From positions 62,001 through 126,000 of the forward strand of contig CAVRUD010000026.1 of NCBI GenBank assembly GCA_963724285.1: 64,000 nucleotides of DNA. The letters are read 5' to 3'. Positions 25,682 to 35,911 of this stretch are shown piece after piece. The notes under the pieces are model-generated. The model was not told the origin of the DNA, did no database searches, and saw only the letters and a program-made list of their open reading frames with translations. This DNA comes from CAVRUD01 sp963724285 (lineage in GTDB: Bacteria > Chloroflexota > Chloroflexia > Thermomicrobiales > UBA6265). Every line of letters starts with the position of its first letter. The stretch's first letter is position 1. A program made the translations under genes and the position numbers.

Positions 25682-26950
25682 TCAGGGAGCGCCGGTGCCG
25701 TCAAGGTCGTCGCCAAGACCAAAGAGCGCCCGGGTTGCCGCGATATAGTCGTCCGCCTGGCCGGCGCCGGCCTGGAGTGTGGTGACCGGCCGATGGAGCA
25801 GTTTGTTGACCAGGCCGGCGCTGAGGGCAGCCACGACCTCCCTGTCCCGCTCGGACAGGTGGCCCAACCGGGCAAGCGCCCGATTCAGCTCGCGTTGGCG
25901 AACCTGCTCGGCGGCATCGCGGAGCGCGGCAATGGTAGGCGCGGCAGTGCGTCCCTTGCTCCAGCCGATAAACCCGTCGACCGCGTCCTCAACGATCGCC
26001 TCCACCCGTTGGACCTCGGCCTCATAGTCGGCCTGCAGGTTGGCCGCAGGGGCAGCGAGATCGTCGACGTCGAACAGTGACACGTTGGCCAACGCGGTGA
26101 GAGCAGGATCGAACGTGCGCGGCACCGCCATATCGACCAGCACGAGCCGATCACGCCACGGCATGGAACCAGCCGCCAGCTCGGGATGAACGAGATAGGT
26201 CTCCGCACCGGCCGCGCCGAAGACGATATCAACCTGGGGAAGCATGCTGGCCAGGCCATCCAGCGCGATCGCGTTACCGCCAGTGGCATCGGCCAGGGCC
26301 TTCGCCCGCTCGAGCGAGCGGTTGGCAATCGCCAACGAGCGGACGCCGGCAGAGCGCAGCAGCTTGGCCGTGAGGTCGCCCATCTCGCCGGCGCCGATCA
26401 CCAGGGCGTCCTTGCCGCGCAGGCCGCCGCCCTGCTCCCCTGCCAGGATCAGGGCGGCGTGGGGAACCGTCAGACGGTTGCGGACGATGTCCGTGTCACT
26501 GCGGGCGCGTTTGCCCACGCGCAGGGCATCGGTAGCCAGGCGAGTGAGGATGGGTCCAGCGGTGCCGGCGGACCGGGCCGCAGCCAGGGCATCGCGCAAC
26601 TGCCCGAGAATCTGCGGCTCACCCAAGACGAGCGATTCCAGGCCGCAGGCCACCCGAAACAGATGGAGGGTCGCGTTCTCGCCGAACCGCACGGTCGTCG
26701 CTCGGGACAACTCGTCCGCCGATGCCCGGCAATGCGTGGCGAGGAACGCGAAGACTGCCTCCTCCGGCGCCGAATCACCGGCCGGCTCGACCACCGCGTA
26801 GATCTCGGTCCGGTTACAGGTGGAAAGGATCAGGCCCTCGCGGCAATGGACAGCCAAATCGACCAGCGCGGCCTTCAGCCGAACCGGATCGAACGCCAGC
26901 CGCTCCCGCATCTCGACCGCGGCGCGATGATGGTCGGTTCCAACCATCAA
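25682..26950 (-). CDS. hemA: Glutamyl-tRNA reductase
   Basis: About 422 residues. It reduces glutamyl-tRNA(Glu) to glutamate-1-semialdehyde with NADPH, the first step of 5-aminolevulinate synthesis. The catalytic Cys is in ILSTCNRTEIYAV (near residue 45), the substrate loop is GLESLVLGEPQILGQL, the NADP-binding motif is ALVIGAGEMG and the C-terminal dimerisation helix is present. The frame starts TTG-ATG at 26950/26947 with no ribosome-binding site; GTAGGAG lies eight bases before an in-frame CTG further upstream (near 26968), so a CTG start is possible. Confidence 0.95.
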   Translation of the reverse strand: MMVGTDHHRAAVEMRERLAFDPVRLKAALVDLAVHCREGLILSTCNRTEIYAVVEPAGDSAPEEAVFAFLATHCRASADELSRATTVRFGENATLHLFRVACGLESLVLGEPQILGQLRDALAAARSAGTAGPILTRLATDALRVGKRARSDTDIVRNRLTVPHAALILAGEQGGGLRGKDALVIGAGEMGDLTAKLLRSAGVRSLAIANRSLERAKALADATGGNAIALDGLASMLPQVDIVFGAAGAETYLVHPELAAGSMPWRDRLVLVDMAVPRTFDPALTALANVSLFDVDDLAAPAANLQADYEAEVQRVEAIVEDAVDGFIGWSKGRTAAPTIAALRDAAEQVRQRELNRALARLGHLSERDREVVAALSAGLVNKLLHRPVTTLQAGAGQADDYIAATRALFGLGDDLDGTGAP

Positions 26951-26968
26951 CAGATGAGTGGACAGGTT

Positions 26969-27330
26969 ATGTGCTCCTACCGCCTCACGACCACACAGGC
27001 AGAACTCGTTCGCGGACGTCCCGAAAGGTCGAACCGCGGATTATTCTAATCGGGACCGTGTCTAGATTTACCAAGATTTATCGATTGGACACCGTGAACC
27101 GGTGCCGAGACTGGCTCGGGCTGTCCCGTTTCTTCGCCGCCGGAAGCTCTCGGCCCCTCTCCAGCCTACTTAGCGGACTGAACAGGACAGCCTCTCCGAG
27201 GCTAGTGGTCGCGCTTCGGCCGGGGGACATGGTTGTAGGGGCAGGGCAAGCCCTGCCCAACTCGCCGTGTGGGTGGCCGGGCAGAGCAAGCCCTGGCTCC
27301 ACCGGATGATGGCGGCGCTGCGACAAGGGG
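26969..27330. repeat. Intergenic gap with repeat fragments
   Basis: No gene seen. 27163-27203 matches the repeat at 7640-7681 (AGCCTACTTAGCGGACTG then CCTCTCCGAGGC). 27239-27260 is a palindrome (GGGCAGGGCAAGCCCTGCCC), with a weaker relative near 27282. An AT-rich patch (GATTAGAATAATCC, minus strand, near 27040) may hold the hemA promoter. Confidence 0.5.
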
Positions 27331-30058
27331 CTAACCCGTGTTCTTAAGGCCGCCGGCGATGCCATTGATGGTTAGAAGGATGGAACGGACGATGCTGTCC
27401 GAGTCCGGGTAGCGGCGGAGGCGGGAGAGGAGCTCGATCTGGACGAAGGAGAGGGGATCGACGTACGGGTTGCGGCGATCGATCGAGTTTTGCAGGACCG
27501 GCTCCCGGTCGAGAAGCCGGTCCTGACCGGTGACCGCCAACAGTGCGTCTCGGGTCCGGTCGTACTCGGCGGAGATTGCCGACCAGATTCTATCCCGCAG
27601 GTCGGCGGGCTCGACCAGGGCGACGTAGCGTTCGGCAATGGCGAGGTCGGCCTTGGCCAGGGCCATCTCGGCGTTCCCGAGCAGGGCGTCAAAGAAAGGC
27701 CACTCGGCGTCCATCTCGCGCAGGAGATCCAGCCCGAAAGCATCCCGGCCGGCTTCCAGGGCCGTACCCAGGCCATACCAACCAGGAAGCAGGGTACGCG
27801 TTTGGGTCCAGGCGAAAACCCATGGGATCGCGCGCAGGTCCTCGATTCGGGTCGATCCCGAGCGACGCGCCGGTCGGGAGCCGAGTTGCAGTTTGGCGAT
27901 CGCGTCGATCGGGGTTGCCTTTTGGAAGAAGGCGACAAAGTCCGGATCGCCGTAGACGAGGTCGCGGTAGACCTCGGCGGAACGCGCCGCCATCAAGGAT
28001 ATCGCCTCGCGGTAGAGCGGCAATCGTTCGGCGCTGGGTTGTTCCAGTGCGCCGACCGTGCTGAAGAGGACGGCGCCGGTCACAAGCTCCAGTTCGCGGT
28101 GGGCAATCTGCGGCGTGGAGTAGCGGGCGGAAATCACTTCGCCCTGCTCGGTCAGCTTGATCCGTCCCGCAACCGAGCCAGGCGGTTGCGCGAGGATGGC
28201 GACGTTGCTGGGACCGCCGCCCCGCCCGATCGAGCCACCGCGCCCGTGAAAGAACGTGAAGCGAATGCCCTCCGCCGACAACGTCTCGGCCAGCTCACCC
28301 TGGGCGACGTAGAGTGCCCAGGCCGAAGCCAGGTAGCCGACGTCCTTGTTCGAGTCGGAGTAGCCGATCATGATCTCCTGGGCATCGTCCTGGGCACGGA
28401 GCGCCTCCCGGTAGACCGGCTCGGCCAGAACCGCCTTCATCGTCGTGGCCGCGTCACGCAGCGTGTCCCCGGCCTCGAATAGGGGAGCGATCCCGAGCCG
28501 GACGTTGGCGCCGCCTGGATCGGCCAGCCCCGACTCTTTCATGAGCAGCAGCGGTTCCAGGATATCGGACGGGGCCTCCGTACCGGAGATGATCAGCGTC
28601 CGGATCGCGCCCGAGTGCTCACCATCGAGCAATCCCAGCACCGTCCGGAACGTCTCAATGACCTCGCGGCCCTCCGGCGAGTAACCGGAAAGATTCTGGG
28701 GAACGAGCGGCCGAGGATTGGCAATCTCCCGCGCAAGCGCGTCCATCTTCTCGGACTCGGAGAGGGACCTGTAGTCGGAGACAACATTGGCGCGGGCAAA
28801 CGACTCGTGGACTGCCGCTTCGAACCGGCGGCTGTGATCCCTGATGTCGAGCGTGGCGAAATGGAACCCGAAGACTTCCGCCTGGCGGATGACGTCGTGG
28901 ATATCACCCGTTACCGCCAGGGCCTCCCGCTGTGCGAGCAGGGATGCTTCGATCACGCGCAGATCGGCCACCAGCGCCGCGCTGTCCCGGTAGGCATGCT
29001 CCGCGCCGAGGCGGGTCGCTCGCACACGCTCGCGCAGGAGCGACAGCGTCTGCCGGTACTGCTCGCGCTCGTTGAGGCGATCAAGTTCGTGGGCCAAGGC
29101 CGGGAATCGCGCCCGGTTCTCCTCGAGGAGCGGCTCGAGCAGGGCGGCGTGACCGACCGCCCAGGTCGAAAGGGACAACCGCCCGGCGAGTTCAGTCAGC
29201 CGCTCCTCCAGGAAGCGAAGGGCCGAGTCGCGCATGACCCGGAGTGTCTCGGCGGTCACCTCGGGAGTGACGTTCGGATTGCCGTCGCGATCCCCGCCCA
29301 TCCAGGTGCCGAAGCCCAGGAACGATGGCACCGTGATCCCGGCCCCTGGGTAGCAGCTCTCGACGGCCTCTTCCAGGTCGCGGTAGATGCGCGGCACAAC
29401 GTGGAGGATGGTCGAGCCGAAATAGACGAGCCCTGCCCGGACCTCATCTAAAACCGTGAGCGACACCGAACGGATTTCGTCCGATCCCCCAGAGTTCGGC
29501 GACGGTGCTCGCCAGGCGACGGCGGGCCTGCTCGACATCGCCCGGCATCAGGCGGCGCTCGTCAAGGTCGCGCAGCACCGCGAAGACGCGAGCAAGCTTG
29601 TCGATGATCGTCCGTCGGCGGGCCTCGGTCGGGTGCGCGGTCAGCACGAGCCGGACTTCCGCCCGGTTCAGAAGTTGCTGCAGGTCGTCCGCTGTCGTCC
29701 CGCGTTCTGCCAGGAGCTCAATCGCCTCGCGCAGCGACCCACGGCGGGGCGCGGGGGCATTGTCGTACTCTCGCCGGCGCATCCGGCGAATCCGTTCATT
29801 GTCCTCGGCCAGATTGATCAACTGGAAGTAGCTGGTGAAGGCCCTCGTGAGAACCCGGAGATCTTCGTCTGGCGTGCCATGGACCATCGCGGCAAGACGA
29901 TCACCCGCGGCGGCGTCGCCGCTGCGAAAAGCCTTGCCGAGCGCGCGCACGTCCTCCTCCCGCTCGAACGCCTCCTCGCCGGCCTGGGTTCGGATCACCT
30001 CGCCCAGGAGGTCGCCGAGCAAGCGGATATCGTCGCGAAGCGTGCGGCTGGCCGGCAT
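27331..30058 (-). CDS. ppc: Phosphoenolpyruvate carboxylase, frameshifted
   Basis: About 909 residues, the usual length, if one G of the five-G run at 29486-29490 is removed (giving AELWGSDEIRSVSLTVLDEV). The enzyme carboxylates PEP to oxaloacetate with bicarbonate. Catalytic segments seen: VLTAHPTEARRR, GTWMGGDRDGNPNV, GYSDSNKDVGYLASAW, FFHGRGGSIGRGGGPSN and the C-terminal NTG. ATG at 30058 with GGAGG 11 bases upstream. It supplies the TCA cycle, of which sucCD lie elsewhere in the window. A gene this conserved is unlikely to be decaying, so the shift is probably a sequence error. Confidence 0.93.
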
Positions 30059-30274
30059 GAGCGGCAGGGCCTCCTGCTAGATCTCGGGAATCCATTACGT
30101 CGGTCACCTCGACAGAGTTTGGCAGGTTCGGCGGTCCCTATCCACAGGCCGCACGCCTGTGGAGTACCACAGACGACGGAACAGGCCTCCGGATAGGATA
30201 CGGAGCACAAGATGCCGCGGTCTGGGTCGGACGAAGGGGCCGGTGCGATGCGCGGGCGATGAAAGGTTGGCTGG

Positions 30275-31024
30275 ATGCGGCTCACTCGCGACGTTGCCCT
30301 GGTCGGCGGGGGGGACAACGGTTTCAACATCTCGGCGCCGCTCGACTGCCACGTCTACCTCCTCGACGGCGGCGACGAACTGGCGCTAGTCGATGCGGGA
30401 GTCGGCCACCGAACCGGCAACACCGGCCAGATTCTGGACAATATCCGGGCCGACGGCTACGACCCCGGCGACATTTCCAGGCTGCTCCTCACCCACTACC
30501 ACGCCGATCATGCTGGCGGCGCGGCCGAAGTGCACGACGAACTCGGGGTGACAGTCCACGGCTCGCCGCTCACCGCAATGGCACTTGAAACCGGCGACGC
30601 AGAGGCCATCAGCCTCAACGTTGCCAAGACCTCAGGCTTCTACCCCGAGGATTATGTCTTCCGCCCATGCCCCGCGACCGGCGACCTAGTCGAGGGTGTG
30701 TCGTTCAAGGTCGGGCAACTGACGGTAACGCCGTACGACACGCCGGGCCACTGCCGCGGCCACATGTCGTTGCTGGTCGAGAGCGACGAGCGGCGCTATC
30801 TGATCGGCGGCGACCTCGTCTTCTGGGGCGGCACGATCGTCGCCCAGAACATCCCGGATTGCTCGATCCAGGAGTATTCGGCCAGCACCCAGAAGATGGA
30901 GAGGATCGACTTCGATGCCCTGCTACCGGGCCATTTCGCGATTTCGCTCCAGGATGGCAAACGGCACATCGACCGGGCGGCGGCCGCCTTCCGCAGACTC
31001 ATGATTCCGCGCAATGCGATCTAA
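30275..31024 (+). CDS. MBL-fold metallo-hydrolase
   Basis: 249 residues; ATG at 30275 with AAAGG upstream. The dinuclear zinc motif LTHYHADHAGG is near residue 73, followed by His in TPGHCRGHMS (near 158), Asp in IGGDLVFWGG and His in LLPGHFAIS. This is the glyoxalase II-like arrangement of the metallo-beta-lactamase superfamily. The substrate cannot be deduced. The stop overlaps the start of the next GNAT gene by 11 bases, suggesting coupled translation. Confidence 0.9.
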   Translation: MRLTRDVALVGGGDNGFNISAPLDCHVYLLDGGDELALVDAGVGHRTGNTGQILDNIRADGYDPGDISRLLLTHYHADHAGGAAEVHDELGVTVHGSPLTAMALETGDAEAISLNVAKTSGFYPEDYVFRPCPATGDLVEGVSFKVGQLTVTPYDTPGHCRGHMSLLVESDERRYLIGGDLVFWGGTIVAQNIPDCSIQEYSASTQKMERIDFDALLPGHFAISLQDGKRHIDRAAAAFRRLMIPRNAI

Positions 31025-31607
31025 CCCCGGCAAGACGCGAACCGACGACCGCGAGACGCTCCGGACAGCCCGGCTGAGGCTTGAGCCGATCCTGCCCAGT
31101 CACGCCGATGAACTGTTCGAGCCCCTGCAGAACTCGCGGCTCTACACCTACATCCCGCAGGATCCGCCGCCTTCGAAAGAGGCGCTCCGAGAGCGGTTCG
31201 GCCGGCTCGCCTCTGGCCGATCACCGGACGGTACACAGGCATGGCTGAACTGGGCGGCCCGGCGACGCGATAACGGGGAGGTCATCGGACTGTACCAGGC
31301 CACCGTCTACCCGGATCGCACCGCCGACATCGCCTACATCACGTTCACAAGTCATCAGGGACAGGGCTTCGCCCGCGAGGTCTGTTCCGAAATCCTGCGA
31401 CACCTCGGCAGGCGCCACGGCGTGGAGGTCGTGGGAGCCGATATCGACACCCGCAATCAGGCGTCCATCACCCTGATCGAGCGCCTCGGCTTCCTGTTCG
31501 TCCGCACGACCAAAGACGCCGATTTCTTCAAGGGCGCTGCGAGTGATGAGGTTCGGTATGAGGTTCGGCTGGATCCAAGTCGTCGTCCTGGCAACGCCCG
31601 GGGCTAA
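31014..31607 (+). CDS. GNAT acetyltransferase, RimJ/RimL type
   Basis: 197 residues starting at an ATG inside the end of the MBL-fold gene. TARLRLEPILPSHADELFEPL is the N-terminal GNAT motif, SHQGQGFAREVCSEILRHL is the acetyl-CoA loop and NQASITLIERLGFLFVRT the C-terminal motif. Probable N-acetylation of a small molecule or protein. The last residues read into the start of a palindromic repeat. Confidence 0.88.
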   Translation: MRSNPGKTRTDDRETLRTARLRLEPILPSHADELFEPLQNSRLYTYIPQDPPPSKEALRERFGRLASGRSPDGTQAWLNWAARRRDNGEVIGLYQATVYPDRTADIAYITFTSHQGQGFAREVCSEILRHLGRRHGVEVVGADIDTRNQASITLIERLGFLFVRTTKDADFFKGAASDEVRYEVRLDPSRRPGNARG

Positions 31608-31629
31608 ATTGAGGCGCCGTCTTGGCTTC

Positions 31630-31758
31630 GCCCGGGGCTGAAAGCCCCCGGGCTGACCCTAATAAGCCGGCTAAAGACCGGCTGAGAACGGGTATCTCCC
31701 TGGGGACCGTCGTGCTCAGCCCCCTTCAGGGGGGTTATCCGGTTCAGCCCGGGGCTTG
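31630..31758. repeat. Palindromic repeat interrupted by insertion sequence 2
   Basis: Left palindrome GCCCGGGGCTGAAAGC at 31630-31654, middle AGCCCCCTTCAGGGGGGTTAT, and the beginning of the right palindrome (CAGCCCGGGGCTT) at 31746-31758. The expected remainder of the right palindrome (AAGGCCCCGGGC) is found at 33215-33226, on the far side of insertion sequence 2. Confidence 0.8.
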
Positions 31759-33216
31759 AGCCGTGAGCTTTACCCACATCTCGGGTCCGGGAGGGAGTGA
31801 GCCAGATGGACGCCCTCGAGGAGGGTTTGGACGCGGAGCCAGCCGCGCCAGCGGGTTTGCCAGCCGGGTGGGCCGTCCCCGCGGCGGCCCTGGTGCCCGC
31901 CCAGCCGCGCCACCAAGGCCCAGAAGACGGCCAGCGTCATCCCCGCCGCCGGGGTGCGGGTCTTGGCCGCCACCAGCGCCACCACCTCGCCGCCGACGAC
32001 CGGGTGCGCGGGGCGGTCGGGCTCGTCCCGGGCCAGGGCGCGCACCTGCAGCAAGCGGACCGCGACCGGGGCGCGCAGGCCCAGCAGCCGCCAGAGCGCC
32101 GCGCGGTCGCGCAGGTGGCTGGCTTCCAGGCGACAGCCGGTCGTGAGGCACCGGTGGGCCTCCTCCACCGTCCAGCGCCGGGCAGACCAGTCGACCCGTT
32201 CCCAGGCGGCCGCGCTCCCGGTGACCGGCACGGTCGTGATCAAGATCCACCCCAGCGGCTCCCCGCGGGCGGGCGGCGGGTCCGGCTCCCAGGCGCGCAC
32301 CCCCCAGGCCGGCAGCGGCGCCCCCCCAGCCCGGCGGGCGGCTGGATCGTCAGGGCGGTCCAGGCCACGGCCAGCGTGGCGGTGCGGGCGGCGTGGCCCG
32401 GTTGCGCCGGGGGGGCCAGGGAGCGCGTCGCCTGCGGCGCCAGGGCCCGCGCCGCTTGGCGCAGGTGGGTGACGTCCCCGCCCGGCGCGGTCGCGCGCCG
32501 GTCCTGGGCCGCCCGCACCAGGAGGTCGGTCCCCGTGGCGTGGGCTTCGTCCAGGAAGGTGAAGCCATCGGCGCCGGCATCGGCCACGTGCACCCAGCGG
32601 ACCCCCGCGGGCGGCGCCCCGATCGCCGCCGCCGCGCGCGCCCAGACGTCCGATGCGCGGGGGCGGTCCCGCCGCTGGTCGCTGCGTTCGCCATGCCGTG
32701 GGGCGGGCACCCGCAGGAAGGGCTCCAGGTGGGCCAGGCCCAGGATCTGGCCCGGCGTGGGGGTGAGCGCCAGGACGCTCGGCAGCAGGCAGCCCCGCCC
32801 GCCGCCGCTGCCGATCGGCCCCAAGCCGGCGGCGGCGTGGTGGGCGGTGTCGTCGACCTCCGTGGTGTCTTGGACCGACAACACGACCGGGACGGCCGCC
32901 GCCGCGCGCAGGGTCGCCTGCCGCTGGGGCGCCACCAGGGCGGCCACGTCCACGTCGGGTTCGTGCAGGGGGCGATCGGTCGCCTTCAGGGCGGCCGGAT
33001 CGCCCAGCGCCGCCGGCAGCGAGGCCCCCGGATTGCCCGCCAACCGGGCCGCCGTGCCGACGAGTCGGTCGGTCCGGCGCTGGTCGCCCAGGACGGCATC
33101 GGCAAAGGTGGCGGTGGCCCAGGCCGCCGGATCGAGCGTCGTCTCGGGCCGCAGCAGTGCGTCCATTGCCCCAGTCTAGCCATCCGGTCAAGCTGTGGGT
33201 AAAGCTCACGCCGTAA
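31756..33216 (-). mobile_element. Insertion sequence 2 (~1.46 kb, IS4/Tn5-like)
   Basis: Perfect 17-bp inverted repeats CGTGAGCTTTACCCACA (31762-31778) and its complement (33194-33210) flank one transposase gene. The outer ends are uncertain by up to about ten bases. The element sits in the loop of a palindromic arm of the intergenic repeat family. Confidence 0.85.
31770..33166 (-). CDS. IS4-family (Tn5-like) transposase, frameshifted
   Basis: About 465 residues after joining two frames. ATG at 33166. The N-terminal DNA-binding domain is of the Tn5 type (TFADAVLGDQRRTDRLVGTA... LKATDRPLHEPDV). The first Asp is in VLSVQDTTEVDD, the second in VHVADAGADGF, and the Glu is in RRWTVEEAHRCLTTGCRLE. 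The frames switch at a seven-C run on the plus strand (32321-32327); one more base restores GLGGAPLPAWGVRAWEP. The stop lies within the terminal repeat. As written it could not make active transposase. Confidence 0.85.
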
Positions 33217-33296
33217 GGCCCCGGGCGGCAACGGAGACGGCACTCCTCGTCCTATCATTACCACCAACCCGGGGGCCCGCCTGTCGCCGCGCAGTG

Positions 33297-33881
33297 CTAG
33301 AAAACCCGCTCGACCACCAACGCCAGGACGCTGAAAACCAGGATCGCGGCGATGATCACCGCCGCGACGCTGGCGAACGCGGCAAACATGGTCAGGGTCG
33401 CCGAGCGCCCCGCCCGCACCTGCTCGCGCGACTCGAACGCCGACTTCTCCCGGCGCAGGTCCTGGGCAAACGGATCGTGGGCCCCTCCCAATCCAGGACC
33501 GGCAAATCCCCCGACATATCGGCCCATGATCTGTTCCTGAATGCCTTGGGCCCGGATTGATTCGTCGTACGCCTTCCGGGACGCCGGCTTGGAGAGGACC
33601 GTATAGGCGTGGTTAAGCCGCTTGGCGAGTTCCTCGGAGGCGGCCCGGCGCTCGGGGTGGACCCGGTCCGGATGGTTACGCTTCATCGCCTCCCGGTAGG
33701 CCCGGGTTATCTCGGCCGGTTTCGCCCCGTAGTGAATCCCAAGCAACTGGTAATGGGTCTCTTCGGGCGGTGGAGGTGCGGCGTGCCGCGAGTATGATCC
33801 GGCGTCGCCCGCGGTCCGCCGGGCTCGCTCGTTCGAGGTGGTCTGGTGGGCGTGAAACGGACGATCACTAAATCCCGGCAC
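33297..33881 (-). CDS. J-domain protein with C-terminal membrane anchor
   Basis: 194 residues; GTG at 33881 with GAGAGG five bases upstream. A J domain (THYQLLGIHYGAKPAEI... with the HPD tripeptide in RNHPDRVHP) occupies residues 42-105, so it should stimulate a DnaK/Hsp70 ATPase. There is no G/F-rich or zinc domain. A helical linker follows and the C-terminus is one hydrophobic span (LTMFAAFASVAAVIIAAILV), so the J domain would face the cytoplasm from the membrane. Divergent from the arginase-family gene. Confidence 0.9.
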   Translation of the reverse strand: MPGFSDRPFHAHQTTSNERARRTAGDAGSYSRHAAPPPPEETHYQLLGIHYGAKPAEITRAYREAMKRNHPDRVHPERRAASEELAKRLNHAYTVLSKPASRKAYDESIRAQGIQEQIMGRYVGGFAGPGLGGAHDPFAQDLRREKSAFESREQVRAGRSATLTMFAAFASVAAVIIAAILVFSVLALVVERVF

Positions 33882-34072
33882 ACAAACCTCTCAGTGCGCG
33901 GAAAGACGGCGCACGAATTGCCAGCGGCATTGTAGCGCTGGACCACGTCGGAATCGCGTTCCAGGCAACCACGTTCAGGACGGCAATAGTCGTTGCATGC
34001 CCGCGTGTAGAATGGCTGATCGCACCGCTGCGGTGCGGCGCACGCACGAATAGAGGTCGAAGGGGTCGGAAG

Positions 34073-35010
34073 ATGCGACTTCAACCTGTCATCGTTCCCT
34101 ACCGCTATGACGAGCGTGACGAGGGCCTCGGGCGCGGTCCTGGTGCACTGGTGCAATCCGGTCTGGTGGGAAAGCTGCGCGCCGCCGGGCACGACGTGGC
34201 CGATCCGGTTGAGTCCGTCCTGACCGACGAGGAGCGCACCCCAGGACCGGTTGCCGTCAACATCGGCAAGCTGGGCGCGAAGACCGCCGCCCTGGTGGCG
34301 GATGCCCGTCGAGCTGGAGCCGGTGCGCTCGTGCTTGCCGGGGACGACACCGCCGCGATCGGCGCCGTGGCCGGGCTGCAACAGGCGGCCGGGGCCGGAG
34401 CGGCGATCGGGGTTGTCTGGTTAGATGCCCACGGCGATTTCAATACGCCTGAGACGTCGTACAGCGGCATTCTCGCCGGAATGCCGGTGGCGATTCTCGC
34501 TGGGCTGGCAGGTCCGCTGTGGCGCGGAGCAGCCCACCTCGACGCCCCAATTCCGACGGACCGTATCCTGATCGCCGGAGCGCGGGATCTCGACGAAAAG
34601 GAGGCGAACCTCATCCGATCGACCGATGTCCGCTTGCTGACGACCGACGACATCCGCTCGGGCGACAGCCTGGCGAACGCCATCCGGCGGCTGGCGGCCT
34701 CGTGTGAGCTGATCTACCTCCATGTCGATCTCGACATCCTCGATCCATCACTCGTGCCCAGCGCCTCCACACCGTCCGCCACCGGTCTGACCGTGACGGA
34801 AGCAGCGGGGGCGATGGGGACGGTCTTCGCAACTGGATCGTCGCGGCCGCCGGTATCGCCGGGCTGAACCCGGGCGCTGGCGCCCGCGGGGAGCGATCGA
34901 CCAAGAACACGCTGGCCTTGATCGAGCAGTCCCTTGCGGCGTGGACGCACGTCGCCGGCGGCGCCCGCCTGACCGCGCGTACAAACGGACCTCACCGGAC
35001 GGGCAGTTGA
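34073..35010 (+). CDS. Arginase-family ureohydrolase, frameshifted, with altered metal site
   Basis: About 312 residues when one missing base near 34835 is added, which joins TVFATG to IVAAAGIAGLNPGAGARGERS. Arginase-fold metal motifs are VVWLDAHGDFN and LHVDLDILDPS. The first motif, normally GGDHS, reads AGDDT here, so the His ligand is replaced by Asp. Such members may have a changed metal site or activity, so arginase, agmatinase or formiminoglutamase activity cannot be assumed. ATG at 34073 with GAAGGGGTCGGAAG upstream. Only 26 bases separate it from the ClpP-like gene. Confidence 0.83.
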
Positions 35011-35035
35011 ACCCGGTCCGGCGCATGCTCTATCC

Positions 35036-35695
35036 ATGTCAGACGTTTTGACGCGCACGAAAGGAACGCCTCAGGTGGAAATCCCAACGATCGAGAATCT
35101 GATCCCGATGGTGGTCGAATCGAGCAACCGTGGTGAGCGCTCGTACGACATCTACTCCCGGCTGCTGAAAGATCGAATCATTTTCCTCGGCAGCCCGGTC
35201 AACGATCAGGTCGCGAACGCGATCATCGCCCAGATGCTCTTTCTGGAGCACGACGACCCGACCCAGGATATTCACCTCTACATCCACTCCCCCGGCGGTG
35301 TGATCTACTCCGGCCTGGCGGTCTACGACACGATGCAGATGATCAAGGCGGACGTCGCGACGTACGCCGTGGGCTTTACCGCCAGCATGGGCGCGGTCCT
35401 GCTCACCGGTGGAACGGCGGGCAAGCGCTACTCACTCCCCAATGCCCGGATCCTGATTCACCGCGGATCGGGCGGATTCAGCGGCAACGTGCCCGACATC
35501 GAAGTCGCCGCCCGCGAGACGCTGACGCTCTCCAACAAGTGCATTTCGATCATTGCGCAGCATTCGGGACAGGATTTCGACAAGGTCAAGCAAGACAGCG
35601 AGCGCGACTACTACATGAGTGCGGCCGAGGCCAAGGACTATGGCATCATCGACGAGGTGCTGACGGCCGCCCGGACGCCGGTCGCCACCCCGTAG
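35036..35695 (+). CDS. clpP: ATP-dependent Clp protease proteolytic subunit
   Basis: 219 residues from the ATG at 35036; a GTG at 35075 (before EIPTIENLIPMVVESS) is an alternative. ClpP is the serine-protease barrel that degrades proteins fed by ClpX/ClpA/ClpC. Catalytic residues: Ser in FTASMGAVLL, His in ILIHRGSGG and Asp in SERDYYMSA. The usual GQAASMGA reads GFTASMGA and IHQP reads IHRG, so this may be one of several divergent ClpP paralogues rather than the main one. No ClpX follows. Confidence 0.92.
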   Translation: MSDVLTRTKGTPQVEIPTIENLIPMVVESSNRGERSYDIYSRLLKDRIIFLGSPVNDQVANAIIAQMLFLEHDDPTQDIHLYIHSPGGVIYSGLAVYDTMQMIKADVATYAVGFTASMGAVLLTGGTAGKRYSLPNARILIHRGSGGFSGNVPDIEVAARETLTLSNKCISIIAQHSGQDFDKVKQDSERDYYMSAAEAKDYGIIDEVLTAARTPVATP

Positions 35696-35744
35696 CCGCC
35701 CGCCGCCAACTCTTCGACGTGCGGTGAGCGTCGTCAGTCTCGAC

Positions 35745-35765
35745 AACAGTTTGTTCGCAACTGTT
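35745..35765. promoter_or_regulatory. Inverted repeat upstream of MMPL gene
   Basis: AACAGTT (35745-35751) and AACTGTT (35759-35765) form arms of seven around a seven-base spacer, about 150 bases before the MMPL start. MMPL exporters are often controlled by TetR-like repressors that bind such operators, but no regulator gene is adjacent. Confidence 0.4.
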
Positions 35766-35911
35766 TCAAAACTCGCACAGGCAGTCGACCGGAACGCAAC
35801 AGATTCGACCCGAGGGCGCCACAGGCTCTCCCTAATCTCGTAATCCGACAGTCAGTTTCCCGGCAAAGCGCTGTGGACACTCGGCGGAATCGAGTTACGG
35901 GAGGACGGTCT

